Shown here: positions 50,021 through 58,472 of the stretch, piece after piece
How the letters are laid out: every line of letters begins with the position of its first letter
Position numbering within the stretch: position 1 is the first letter of the stretch
Assembly (NCBI GenBank): GCA_002840685.1
Contig: PHBU01000011.1
Coordinates: 310,001 to 374,000 of the forward strand
Source: Chloroflexi bacterium HGW-Chloroflexi-6
GTDB taxonomy: Bacteria > Chloroflexota > Anaerolineae > Anaerolineales > Villigracilaceae
Direction: 5' to 3'
DNA: 64,000 nt
The notes under the pieces: model-generated
What the model saw: only the letters and a program-made list of their open reading frames with translations
The model's database searches: none
What the model was told of the DNA's origin: nothing
Program-made: the position numbers and the translations under genes

Positions 50021-51052
50021 ATGACATCAAACTCACTGTCAAAAGTCAAGCTCGTCGATATTGCCCGCGTTGCCGGGGTGTCCGTCTCCGCTGTTTCGAT
50101 GGCCCTGCATCAAAAGCCAGGCCTGCAGGCTGGAACCCGTCAGCGCATCCTGGAATCTGCCGAAGAGCTGGGCTACCGTCACAAAGTTGAACTGCCTGCC
50201 GTCAAACTTCGCACGGTCGGCCTGGTCATCAAATCGGACCCTGGCCTGTCGCCGCAGGCCAACCCCTTCTATTCCTATATCCTTGAAGGGATCGAAGAAA
50301 CCTGCCGTCGCAAACGCATCAACCTGCTTTACGCCAGCATGCCGGTTAACGAGCACAACATTCCACTCGAAACACCCTCCCTTCTGACCGATCCAACCGC
50401 GGACGGTATCTTGCTGGTCGGCGCATTCGTCAACCGCACCTTGAGCGAAATTTTACGAAAGACCACCCTGCCATTGGTGCTGGTCGATGCCTATTCCGAA
50501 TTCGGCGATTACGACTCAGTGGTTTCAGACAACCTGTTTTCGGCGCGCCAAGCCGTCCTGCACCTGATCGAACGCGGACATCGCCATATCGGTATTGTCG
50601 GCAGCGCGCCAGACGCCTACCCCAGCATCATCGAGCGTTTGCGCGGTTACGAACAGGCCATCAGAGACCACCGGTTGACTTTTTATTACATTGACAGCGA
50701 CTTTGACCGGCTCTCTGCCTATCAAGCCACCACCGCCGCGCTCAAGAAATTTCCACAACTGACGGCTATCTTCGGCTGCAACGATGACCTGACCCTGGGG
50801 GCTATGAGCGCCGCCCGGGACCTGGGTAAGCGCATCCCCGAAGACATCTCCTTCGTTGGCTTCGATGATATCGAACTGGCAGCCCACGCCACCCCACCCC
50901 TGACCACCATGCGCGTCGACAAGCGCGGCATGGGGCGCATCGCCGTGCAACTGCTCAGCGACCGCATCGAATACCCCGAGTCAACACCCATCATCGCAGC
51001 CCTGCACGCCCGCCTGGTCGAGCGCGATTCAGTGGCACAACTTTTCAGCTGA
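50021..51052 (+). CDS. LacI-family transcriptional regulator
   Basis: The 343-residue protein has an N-terminal HTH (VKLVDIARVAGVSVSAVSMAL, residues 9-29) with a hinge ending in LGYRHK. A periplasmic-binding-like effector domain follows (residues 65-340), with DGILLVGA, IERGHRHIGIVGS, NDDLTLGAM and FVGFDDIELA. It lies downstream of the mms genes and probably controls sugar uptake; inverted repeats near 44.5 kb are possible targets. Confidence 0.92.
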   Translation: MTSNSLSKVKLVDIARVAGVSVSAVSMALHQKPGLQAGTRQRILESAEELGYRHKVELPAVKLRTVGLVIKSDPGLSPQANPFYSYILEGIEETCRRKRINLLYASMPVNEHNIPLETPSLLTDPTADGILLVGAFVNRTLSEILRKTTLPLVLVDAYSEFGDYDSVVSDNLFSARQAVLHLIERGHRHIGIVGSAPDAYPSIIERLRGYEQAIRDHRLTFYYIDSDFDRLSAYQATTAALKKFPQLTAIFGCNDDLTLGAMSAARDLGKRIPEDISFVGFDDIELAAHATPPLTTMRVDKRGMGRIAVQLLSDRIEYPESTPIIAALHARLVERDSVAQLFS

Positions 51053-51072
51053 TAGTAGCCACAAATACCGAA

Positions 51073-51109
51073 CAAAAACGGTTGCCCAATATTGCGGCAA
51101 CCGTTTTTG
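51073..51109. terminator. Bidirectional intrinsic terminator
   Basis: CAAAAACGGTTGCC and its complement form a 14-base stem with a 9-base loop, between the LacI-family gene and the convergent SLH gene. Confidence 0.83.
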
Positions 51110-51163
51110 CTTCATTCCAGCATGGTTAATTTACAGCATCTGTTATGACATGAAAACAGTTCA

Positions 51164-52570
51164 CTATGGCAAATCGAATGTCCGCACCAAGAAGATAGCC
51201 ATTTGGGCGCGGGTCACCGGCGATTCGGGGCAGTAGTTGTTGCTGCCACAACCACTGGTGATCCCTTCTATTGCCAGTTGTTCGATCCAGGCGGCGGCCC
51301 AATGATTCGCAGGAACATCATCAAACGTTGTGCCGCCTGCTGCGGGCGGCGAGTACAACTTGCCGTGTTCTGCCTTGAGCAGGAAAACAGCCATTTGGGC
51401 GCGGGTAACCGAGTAGTCAGGACAGTAATTGCCGCTGCCGCAGCCGCTGGTAATACCATCATTGGCCAGTTGCTCAACCCAGCTTGCCGCCCAGTAGGAG
51501 GCTGGAACATCGTTAAATCGTGTTCCAGTGGCGGATGGTGGGGAAAAGGTTGAACCATTCATACCGCGTTCAAGGAAAATCGCCATTTGGGCGCGGGTAA
51601 CGGTTTTCTCGGGGCAATATCGCAACGGGTTGGTAGCGCAGCCGCCAGTGATTCCGGCTTTGTACAGGCTCTCGATATACTGCCAGGCAGGGTGATTTAC
51701 CGGCACATCAAAAAAAGTGGTATCAGAAGTTCCCGACCAACCGGCCAGCCGGGCCATGAGCCACCAGAAGGCCTGACCCTTGCGCAGGCAATTGAACCCG
51801 TGCGAATGTGCGCAGTCGTCCGGCAAAGTTCCGCAATTGTGAGTTGCGCACCAGGAAGTGCACCAGGCGCAATCATCGCTTGCATCAGGATAATAATTTC
51901 CATCGGGATCATAACTTTCAATATCCGCAAAATCAAAAAGGATTTTGTTGTTTGCAATTGCATAGTTTCGAATTTGCTGATTACGAATTTTTAAATTTCC
52001 AGATTCCCCGGAACCGTCCAGGTGGCCGGTCATGTAAACAAACTCGACATTGGGGTAATCAATTTCGAGTTGGTTCATCAGGCTAAGATAGGTGTTAATA
52101 TCCGCACTAGTGGCCCAACTGACTTCTCCACACCATGACCACATAACCACGTTACGACTGGGGCCGGTTCCGCCTGGACCTGTCAGGTAGGTGCGGGTTA
52201 AAGATGCCCATGTCACCCGGTCAGGGGCACCCAAGTCTCCTGACGGGGTGTAATCGTCCAGTGACAGAACACCTTCATTAATGCTGCCATCCTGGTTAAA
52301 TACATAAAGCGGATTAACAACCTGGATACTACCCATCCCGCTAACCAGCTGACTTCCGTGGGATGTGTGACCGTAGCTGAGTCGCAGCATTGCCTTGGCC
52401 TGTTCGATCCAATAATCGGGAATTTGGGTAATATCGGTATGTCTGTGGTCCACGATGATCGGGGCACTACGCGCTTGGGTTACTGAACGCGCAGTTGCGC
52501 CAAGACTTGACAGGCTCAGCGCAATAAGAAGAAAGAACAAAATTGCAAAAGAATAGATGCGGCGAAACAT
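51164..52570 (-). CDS. Secreted protein of unknown function with three SLH repeats
   Basis: The 468-residue protein has a signal peptide (about 1-28), an unknown domain (about 40-280) and three SLH repeats (about 290-468). The unknown domain has SYGHTSHGSQLV near 70, WSWCGEVSW near 147 and VYMTGHLDG near 178, with Cys-rich DDCAWCTSWCATHNCG near 230. It recalls SGNH-type hydrolases in its spacing of S, G and H motifs, but I cannot assign it. Each SLH repeat carries a GCG...YCP Cys pair. The SLH block is nearly the same, also in DNA, as that of the next gene. Confidence 0.8.
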   Translation of the reverse strand: MFRRIYSFAILFFLLIALSLSSLGATARSVTQARSAPIIVDHRHTDITQIPDYWIEQAKAMLRLSYGHTSHGSQLVSGMGSIQVVNPLYVFNQDGSINEGVLSLDDYTPSGDLGAPDRVTWASLTRTYLTGPGGTGPSRNVVMWSWCGEVSWATSADINTYLSLMNQLEIDYPNVEFVYMTGHLDGSGESGNLKIRNQQIRNYAIANNKILFDFADIESYDPDGNYYPDASDDCAWCTSWCATHNCGTLPDDCAHSHGFNCLRKGQAFWWLMARLAGWSGTSDTTFFDVPVNHPAWQYIESLYKAGITGGCATNPLRYCPEKTVTRAQMAIFLERGMNGSTFSPPSATGTRFNDVPASYWAASWVEQLANDGITSGCGSGNYCPDYSVTRAQMAVFLLKAEHGKLYSPPAAGGTTFDDVPANHWAAAWIEQLAIEGITSGCGSNNYCPESPVTRAQMAIFLVRTFDLP

Positions 52571-52885
52571 AATCCCTCCCAGGATAAGTAGAATACCCTA
52601 ATTATCAACCCTGGCAGAAAAGCCACAATAGGTGATTTGTACCCCCAATCACAAACAAAAGCATTTACTATGCTAAACATACTTTCGAGATTTCAAATGG
52701 CTTTGGTAAAAGCTCTCGCGGACAAAAAAATGGGCTAAAACATCTTCTGACTATGAATAAGATGTTTTAGCCCATATTGGAGCTTGGTTTATCTGAGACT
52801 GCATAGGATTAGCTGGTTTGAGCCAGTCCCATGAACGATGGAAAATCAGCTTACAAGCGTAAAAAGATTGTTGCCAGCTTTAAAT
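52571..52885 (-). other. Intergenic region between the SLH genes
   Basis: These 315 bases hold the terminator of the GH26-like gene (52724-52774) and the upstream region of the SLH gene starting at 52570, with a GGGAGG ribosome-binding site. I see no other gene, and no promoter that I would trust. Confidence 0.5.
52724..52774 (-). terminator. Intrinsic terminator of the GH26-like gene
   Basis: On the minus strand a perfect 16-base stem (TGGGCTAAAACATCTT with its complement, 12-base loop) is followed by seven T residues. Confidence 0.9.
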
Positions 52886-54595
52886 CTACGGCAAGTTAAA
52901 CGTTCGCACCAGAAAAACTGCCATTTGGGCGCGGGTCACTGGCGATTCGGGGCAGTAGTTGCCGCTGCCACAGCCGCCGGTGATGCCTTCAACCGCCAGT
53001 TGTTCGATCCAGGCGGCGGCCCAATGATTTGCAGGGACATCCCCAAACATGGTGCCGCTTGCCGCGGGCGGTGAGTACGACTTGCCGTGTTCTGCCTTGA
53101 GCAGGAAGATGGCCATTTGGGCGCGGGTGACCGAGTAATCGGGGCAGTAATTGCCGCTGCCGCAACCGCTGGTAATGCCATCTTCAGCCAGTTGCTCGAC
53201 CCAGCTTGCCGCCCAGTAGGAGGCTGGAACATCACTAAATCGTGTTCCAGTGGCCGGGGGTGGGGAAAAGGCCGAGCCATTCATGCCGCGTTCAAGGAAA
53301 ATCGCCATTTGGGCGCGGGTAACAGGGTTGCTGGGGCAATATTTTAATTCGGGGTTGACGGCACAGCCACCTGTGATGCCGGCATTGTACAGGCTGTGGA
53401 CATAATCGTAATACCAAACGTTTGGTGCGCCGCTGAACGGATGACTCGGCTGCACATCTGCAAAGGTATAACTGACATCGGCAAAGGCGATATTCTGCCA
53501 GTTACTGCTGTTTGTGGCCCATTTGCCAAAGCGCGCATCCTTCATCATGTTCAAGAATCCCGTTTCGCCACTCGAACCGCCGTAATAAACGCGATAATCA
53601 GCCCCGCCAGGACAGTTTGCAATGGTGCCAGATTCGGCTTTCAGTTTATTGAAGTAGATAATAGCGCGGACTGCGGGATAATCGGCCAGTTTGTCGAAGG
53701 TATCCTCAATCCAAAAGCTTTTGGTTTGATTGGGGTCGGCAGGATCATCAGGCACATTGACAGTTGCGGTCTGCGCAATAAAGATCGGTTTGCCTGGAGC
53801 CATCACGCGCATACGATCGAGATAAAGCTTCATGGTTGTATCAAAGGTATCCCAACTACGCCAGGGGGTATTTTCTGGGCAGCCTCCGAAATTATAGGAA
53901 CTGAAAGCAATAACATCAACGTACCCGTCGCCAGGGTAGTAATACTCAAAGGATTTCCAGGGGTGGTTTACATCATGCCAGCCATTGGGCGCAAAAACCC
54001 AGCGTATGGCGCTATCGGGCACACCCTGGTTCTCAAAAACCTGGCGAATACGCAGAAAAGCCTGGATAAAGGTTGCACCGTCTGACCCATAGGCAACCCA
54101 CTCGCCATTCATTTCGGGCAGCGGCGCGATATAGGCAAATTTGCTCGAGCCGGCCCAGGTCTTAAAGTGGTTGGCCCAGGCTGCGAGTTGGGTATCGCAG
54201 GAACCAGCAGCGATTGTGGAGGCAGTGGCGCAGTTCGGAACGTAGTAAGACCCTTCCCAACTTTCACTGGGCATCAGGTTGACAAAGGGCACAAAGCCGT
54301 TATCCCAGGCTGCGTTCAGTTCATGGGGCACATTCCAGGTTGGGTTGAAGGTAAGGGTCATGAAATCGCCTGCAAAGGTTACACCACTGGCACCGTTATT
54401 AACCAGCCAGGTATTCATTCCGGCCAGTTCGCCAATAGAGCTTTGCAGATCAAGACTGGGATATGCGCCAAACAGGATCGGCAAGCCGGGCGTCCCGGCC
54501 TGTGCTGGGGCGGCAGAAACAGGGTTGCCCGCTGCCGGAAAGAGAAACCCTGTCAGTATTACGAATAGGATGAAGATGGTTGTTGTTTTTTTCAT
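52886..54595 (-). CDS. GH26-like glycosidase-fold protein with three SLH repeats
   Basis: The 569-residue protein has a signal peptide (about 1-30), a TIM-barrel domain like GH26 beta-mannanases (about 38-345) and three SLH repeats (about 370-569). PEMNGEW at 160-166 corresponds to the HEMNG acid/base motif, with E161 kept. At the position expected for the nucleophile Glu (KPIFIAE in the family) it has Q275 (KPIFIAQT). A classical retaining mechanism would thus be lost, and it may be a binding protein. The SLH block should attach it to the cell surface. Confidence 0.8.
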   Translation of the reverse strand: MKKTTTIFILFVILTGFLFPAAGNPVSAAPAQAGTPGLPILFGAYPSLDLQSSIGELAGMNTWLVNNGASGVTFAGDFMTLTFNPTWNVPHELNAAWDNGFVPFVNLMPSESWEGSYYVPNCATASTIAAGSCDTQLAAWANHFKTWAGSSKFAYIAPLPEMNGEWVAYGSDGATFIQAFLRIRQVFENQGVPDSAIRWVFAPNGWHDVNHPWKSFEYYYPGDGYVDVIAFSSYNFGGCPENTPWRSWDTFDTTMKLYLDRMRVMAPGKPIFIAQTATVNVPDDPADPNQTKSFWIEDTFDKLADYPAVRAIIYFNKLKAESGTIANCPGGADYRVYYGGSSGETGFLNMMKDARFGKWATNSSNWQNIAFADVSYTFADVQPSHPFSGAPNVWYYDYVHSLYNAGITGGCAVNPELKYCPSNPVTRAQMAIFLERGMNGSAFSPPPATGTRFSDVPASYWAASWVEQLAEDGITSGCGSGNYCPDYSVTRAQMAIFLLKAEHGKSYSPPAASGTMFGDVPANHWAAAWIEQLAVEGITGGCGSGNYCPESPVTRAQMAVFLVRTFNLP

Positions 54596-54737
54596 ACCGA
54601 ATGTCCTTTACAAGATATACATGCTTGTTCTACGCTCCGTGAAATCAAAAGAAATATTCACAATAGCGCTTATTTAATTATATAAAATTGTCTCACGGAT
54701 TTGATTAGAACTCGGTAAGCTTTGATAACAATTTTGC

Positions 54738-54777
54738 AAACAAACCGCCCGGCATTCTTATGCCGGGCGGTTTGTTT
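54738..54777 (-). terminator. Intrinsic terminator of the short SLH gene
   Basis: A perfect 17-base stem, starting AAACAAACCGCCCGGCA, with a 6-base loop. TTTGTTTG ends it on the minus strand. It separates the single-SLH gene from the GH26-like gene. Confidence 0.88.
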
Positions 54778-54800
54778 AGAATTTGAATATTGCCGTTTAA

Positions 54801-55631
54801 TTACTCGCCTTCCTCCGGCCCATACGATGGCACTATATCAGGATTGGCTTCCTGCATGAAACTTGGCGCTTCCAGGCCATAGATATAGCCCGGGCCAAGA
54901 TCACTGGCGCTCAAGATAAAGGCTACACCGTCGGCGCTGACATAAGCGGCTGTGGTCGGAAAAGTTACCCCAACCAGCAATAACAGGGTGTTATCCGGGT
55001 AGTACGAGTATGCTGTCGCAAACTGGTAGAGGCGGCAACCATAACCTGTTCGGTCCGTATCGTCTGTCAGGGTATTCAGGGTTTCGAACACGCCCGAAGC
55101 GCCGTAGAATTTTTCGTGACGGATGTTGACCGAAGTGATCACGGCACCACTTACGGTTTCATAACAAAACAAAACCCCTTTAAAATAAGTGGTTTTGCCA
55201 TACAGGGTACTGGGCAAAGTGGGTGTTACCTGGAAATATTTTGTACCGGTTGTGGATGCTGCCAAATGGGTCCGGATTGTGAAAGGTTCAACATAGGCGC
55301 CGGCAACTCCACTGTTTGCTGCCCAGGAATTGGGACCTGAATTGAAGTAGTGATCAGCAACGGTCGGCGGAATTTGGGACTGTTTTTGCATCATGACCGC
55401 CATTTCAGCCCGGGTGACATTGTTGGCAGGTTTGTAAGTGCCATCCGGATAGCCACCTGAAATTCCTTTTTCTTTCATCCAACAAATGAAGGTTTCTGCC
55501 CAATGGCCGTTGGTATCAGAGAAACAACCGGTGGCCGCCAAAGGCGAAGCCGAAGCCTGGCCAAGTGTGAAAACGGCCAGCAATAGCGCGCCGAGCAGCG
55601 CGCCCAACACGAACGGGGTCAAGCGTTTCAT
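54801..55631 (-). CDS. Secreted protein with a single N-terminal SLH repeat
   Basis: The 276-residue protein has a signal peptide (about 1-30) and one SLH repeat (about 35-80; CFSDTNGHWAETFICWMKE and GYPDGTYKPANNVTRAEMAVMM). An unknown beta-rich domain with no catalytic motif that I recognise follows, and the tail is acidic (YGPEEGE). I start it at 55631, where GGAGG stands seven bases upstream and the signal peptide begins; the longer frame has no RBS. The single SLH at the N-terminus differs from the triple C-terminal block of the next two genes. Confidence 0.78.
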   Translation of the reverse strand: MKRLTPFVLGALLGALLLAVFTLGQASASPLAATGCFSDTNGHWAETFICWMKEKGISGGYPDGTYKPANNVTRAEMAVMMQKQSQIPPTVADHYFNSGPNSWAANSGVAGAYVEPFTIRTHLAASTTGTKYFQVTPTLPSTLYGKTTYFKGVLFCYETVSGAVITSVNIRHEKFYGASGVFETLNTLTDDTDRTGYGCRLYQFATAYSYYPDNTLLLLVGVTFPTTAAYVSADGVAFILSASDLGPGYIYGLEAPSFMQEANPDIVPSYGPEEGE

Positions 55632-55912
55632 GAGTGCCTCCTTTGAATGCACAAAACATTTCGCAATCCACCCCGGATTGTGATTAATTTCATAATACAT
55701 CGAATCGAGGGCTGTTTCAACAGACAACTGCCGCGCTAATGTTAAGGAGGTCAACCTGTTTTTCCCATTTCTGCGCCTCGGATGGCCAGCAAGGCGTTCA
55801 TGATAAAATACAGCCGATGTTCTGCTAGGTTGCATGAATACTATCCCGATCATGTATCCGCCTGCAAAATCTTGATACGGTTGTGCCACAATAGTGCAAG
55901 GAAATTTCGTAA

Positions 55913-56974
55913 ATGCGGAAAATTTACTTCCTTTTTCCAAGAATGAACATCAACGCGGGTGGGCATCTTGCGCAGTTAATGTTATTTGAAAACGCAAAAA
56001 GTATTTGCCCGGTTGAGGCCGTAACCTATGAGGCTCGCGAGGAAGGTACACTTTTTTTGGATGAAGTGCTTTCTAAAAACGATGACAACGATCAGGTAAT
56101 GTTCTTTGCACACTGGGGGCCGCACGTGAGTGCGCTAATTCAACAATTAGCGAGTAAAAACGTTGTCTATGTTTCTTATAGCACCGGGTATGGATTCAAA
56201 ATTCCCCCAAGCGTTCCCATTCTTGCTGGCAGCAAGCACACGCAAGCCTATTGGGGCAAATATTCGCCCAATTCCCCAATCTTCTACTTGCCATGCGAAA
56301 TACCAGAAAAATTCACAAATTTACATCTCAACCGAGATATTGATGTGCTTGTGCAAAAACGCAAATCATCGCGTTACCTGTTGGAAGAACTGGTCCCCAT
56401 CCTCCGTCCCCATTGCTCGGTAACGGTTCTCGATACCTGGGTGGAGGATCTGGCGGAAATGTTCAATCGAAGCAAAATTTATCTTTATGATTCTACAGAA
56501 TATTGGGCACAGCATGGCGTGAGCGAAGGGTTTGGCTTGCCTCCACTCGAAGCGCTGGCTAGCGGCTGCACGGTTTTCTCCAGCCTGAATGATGCGCTTT
56601 CAGATTATTTAGAGCCAGAATTTAACTGTCACCAATTGCGCGTCTATTCAAAAGAATACGATGCGGCGCGCATCCTGAACGCATTGAAAGAATGGAAAGA
56701 TGAGCAGCAGGAACATGATCCGGCACAAAGATACAGAAAAATAAGCATCAGAAAAAGCCTGAACGTGGTGCTGGCCCAACTCAATGATTTCTTTGATAAA
56801 AAGAAGCTCCATCAAGAAAATATAGCGGATATCGGTTTGTTGCCCCACGAAGCAGAAATACAGATTCTTCGAGCGCGCCTCGAAAAAATAGAGAACAGCC
56901 TCGGCTGGAGGTTGCTGGAACGTCCGCGCATCATCTACGCCAAACTTCTTCAGATGTTGAAACGCTCTGGTTAA
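55913..56974 (+). CDS. GT4-like glycosyltransferase
   Basis: The 353-residue protein has the donor-side GT-B motif of GT4 enzymes (HGVSEGFGLPPLEALASG near residue 202, with E206 and E214). A glycine-rich acceptor-side loop (NINAGGHLAQ) lies at 13-22. The tail is helical (RARLEKIENSLGWRLLERP), a pattern seen in many surface-glycan GTs. It begins a glycan operon of at least four genes. It is AT-richer than its neighbours. The sugar is unknown. Confidence 0.83.
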   Translation: MRKIYFLFPRMNINAGGHLAQLMLFENAKSICPVEAVTYEAREEGTLFLDEVLSKNDDNDQVMFFAHWGPHVSALIQQLASKNVVYVSYSTGYGFKIPPSVPILAGSKHTQAYWGKYSPNSPIFYLPCEIPEKFTNLHLNRDIDVLVQKRKSSRYLLEELVPILRPHCSVTVLDTWVEDLAEMFNRSKIYLYDSTEYWAQHGVSEGFGLPPLEALASGCTVFSSLNDALSDYLEPEFNCHQLRVYSKEYDAARILNALKEWKDEQQEHDPAQRYRKISIRKSLNVVLAQLNDFFDKKKLHQENIADIGLLPHEAEIQILRARLEKIENSLGWRLLERPRIIYAKLLQMLKRSG

Positions 56975-56987
56975 TAATGAATAGGAA

Positions 56988-58472
56988 ATGTTCCAACAGA
57001 TGAAAAAGATCCTGCTTGGCGGCTATTACGGCGGCAACAACACCGGCGACGAGGCCATCTTAAGAGCTACCATCGACACGTTTCAGGCCATTCGCCCTGA
57101 TCTTTCTTTTACGGTTGTTTCACACGCACCCGTAGCGACGGAAAAGCGCCATGCGGTGCAAGCTGTGAATTGGCGTGATATGCCCGCGCTGGCAAAGGCT
57201 GTCAGCCAGGCCGACCTGGTTCTCATCGGCGGGGGTGGGCTTTTCATGGACTACTGGGGCCTGGATGAAGACAGCTACTTTCGAGTTACCCATGGAGGCA
57301 TTTCAACCTATGGAACTCTGGCGCTGCTGGCCGATGCTTTTGATGTTCCTTACATCCTGCATGGGGTGGGGGTTGGCCCTTTGGACAGCAAGGCCGCCCG
57401 TGAACATACCCGCCGCATCTTTTCCCGCGCCAGGCTTGCCACCGTCCGGGATGCTGAATCTCTGGCCTTGTTGGAAGATATCGGGCTCAAACCGCTTCCG
57501 GAACAGATCCGGCTCTTTGCCGACCTGGCCTTTTCGCTTGAGTCATCACCAATTGATCTGAATAAAGCTGCAGAACGCCGCATCCAACTGGGGCTGGATC
57601 AGAAAACCCCGTTGCTGGGCATTGCCATCCGCTTTTGGGACCGGCCCGAGCCGCCCACCGTCTGGATCCCACATCTCGCTGAAGCCATCCGCGAGTTTCT
57701 TACCGAATCTCGCGCCAACGCGCTGCTGCTTCCTTTCCAGGTGGGGTCTGAAGGCCAGCTCACCGATGATCTGCAGTTGAGCCGTTCGCTGGCCAGCGAA
57801 ATCGATTTACCCCGCCAGATCTGCGTTCTCGATGATGTTCTCAAACCTGGCGAAATGCAGGCCATGCTTGGCCAATGTGATCTTATTTTAGGGATGCGCC
57901 TGCATGCCCTTATCCTGGGCTTAAACAATCATATCCCGGTCATTGGCCTGGCCTACGATTCAAAAATAGCATCCCTGATGAAACAGGCAGGCCTGGGTGA
58001 ATTTATCTCTCCAGTACTTGTTGATCATCAACGTCTAACGCAAATGCTGACCCTGGCAAGCCAGGAGAAGATCTCTCTCTCGGCCAAGATCAAAGCCTAT
58101 CAAGAAAAAATGCAAGCGCTGGTCAACGAAAACATACAACTGGTACTGCCGATTCTGGATGCTCACCGTTCTGTGCCATCTTATGCAAATCTGCATGGAT
58201 TCCTGATCGAACGCCTGGCACAAATGCAAACCATGGATGCGGTTTTACTGGAAAAAGAGACACGCATCCAGGCCCTGAGCGCCGAGGCGGTTGAAGCGCG
58301 CAACCAGGCCACCCTTTTGGATCTGCGGTTAAAAGAGATTGAGTCCAGCAAAACCTATCGGCTTGCGTTGCTGGTTCAACGCCTGCGCAATGTCCTGATT
58401 CCTCCGAACAGCCGCCGGGAAACCTGGCTTCGTTCTTTGCAAACGTTGTCCAGCCGAAAGGCCCAGCATTGA
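56988..58472 (+). CDS. csaB: Polysaccharide pyruvyl transferase, CsaB family
   Basis: The 494-residue protein carries the CsaB start KILLGGYYGGNNTGDEAIL. DLVLIGGGGLFMDYWG follows near 80, and the PEP-transferase core GMRLHALILGLNNHIPVIGLAYDSKI near 305 is cut here to key residues R307, H309 and D322. CsaB adds ketal-pyruvate to wall polysaccharides, which SLH domains then bind. About 130 extra C-terminal residues form a coiled coil ending in a helical region like other GTs of this locus. The start may also be the ATG at 57000; neither has a good RBS. SLH genes lie immediately upstream on the other strand. Confidence 0.87.
   Translation: MFQQMKKILLGGYYGGNNTGDEAILRATIDTFQAIRPDLSFTVVSHAPVATEKRHAVQAVNWRDMPALAKAVSQADLVLIGGGGLFMDYWGLDEDSYFRVTHGGISTYGTLALLADAFDVPYILHGVGVGPLDSKAAREHTRRIFSRARLATVRDAESLALLEDIGLKPLPEQIRLFADLAFSLESSPIDLNKAAERRIQLGLDQKTPLLGIAIRFWDRPEPPTVWIPHLAEAIREFLTESRANALLLPFQVGSEGQLTDDLQLSRSLASEIDLPRQICVLDDVLKPGEMQAMLGQCDLILGMRLHALILGLNNHIPVIGLAYDSKIASLMKQAGLGEFISPVLVDHQRLTQMLTLASQEKISLSAKIKAYQEKMQALVNENIQLVLPILDAHRSVPSYANLHGFLIERLAQMQTMDAVLLEKETRIQALSAEAVEARNQATLLDLRLKEIESSKTYRLALLVQRLRNVLIPPNSRRETWLRSLQTLSSRKAQH

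Noticed and set aside
54801..55940. Longer version of the single-SLH gene starting at 55940
   Set aside because: The added 103 codons precede a clear signal peptide with its own GGAGG and overlap the next gene; no domain is seen in them.
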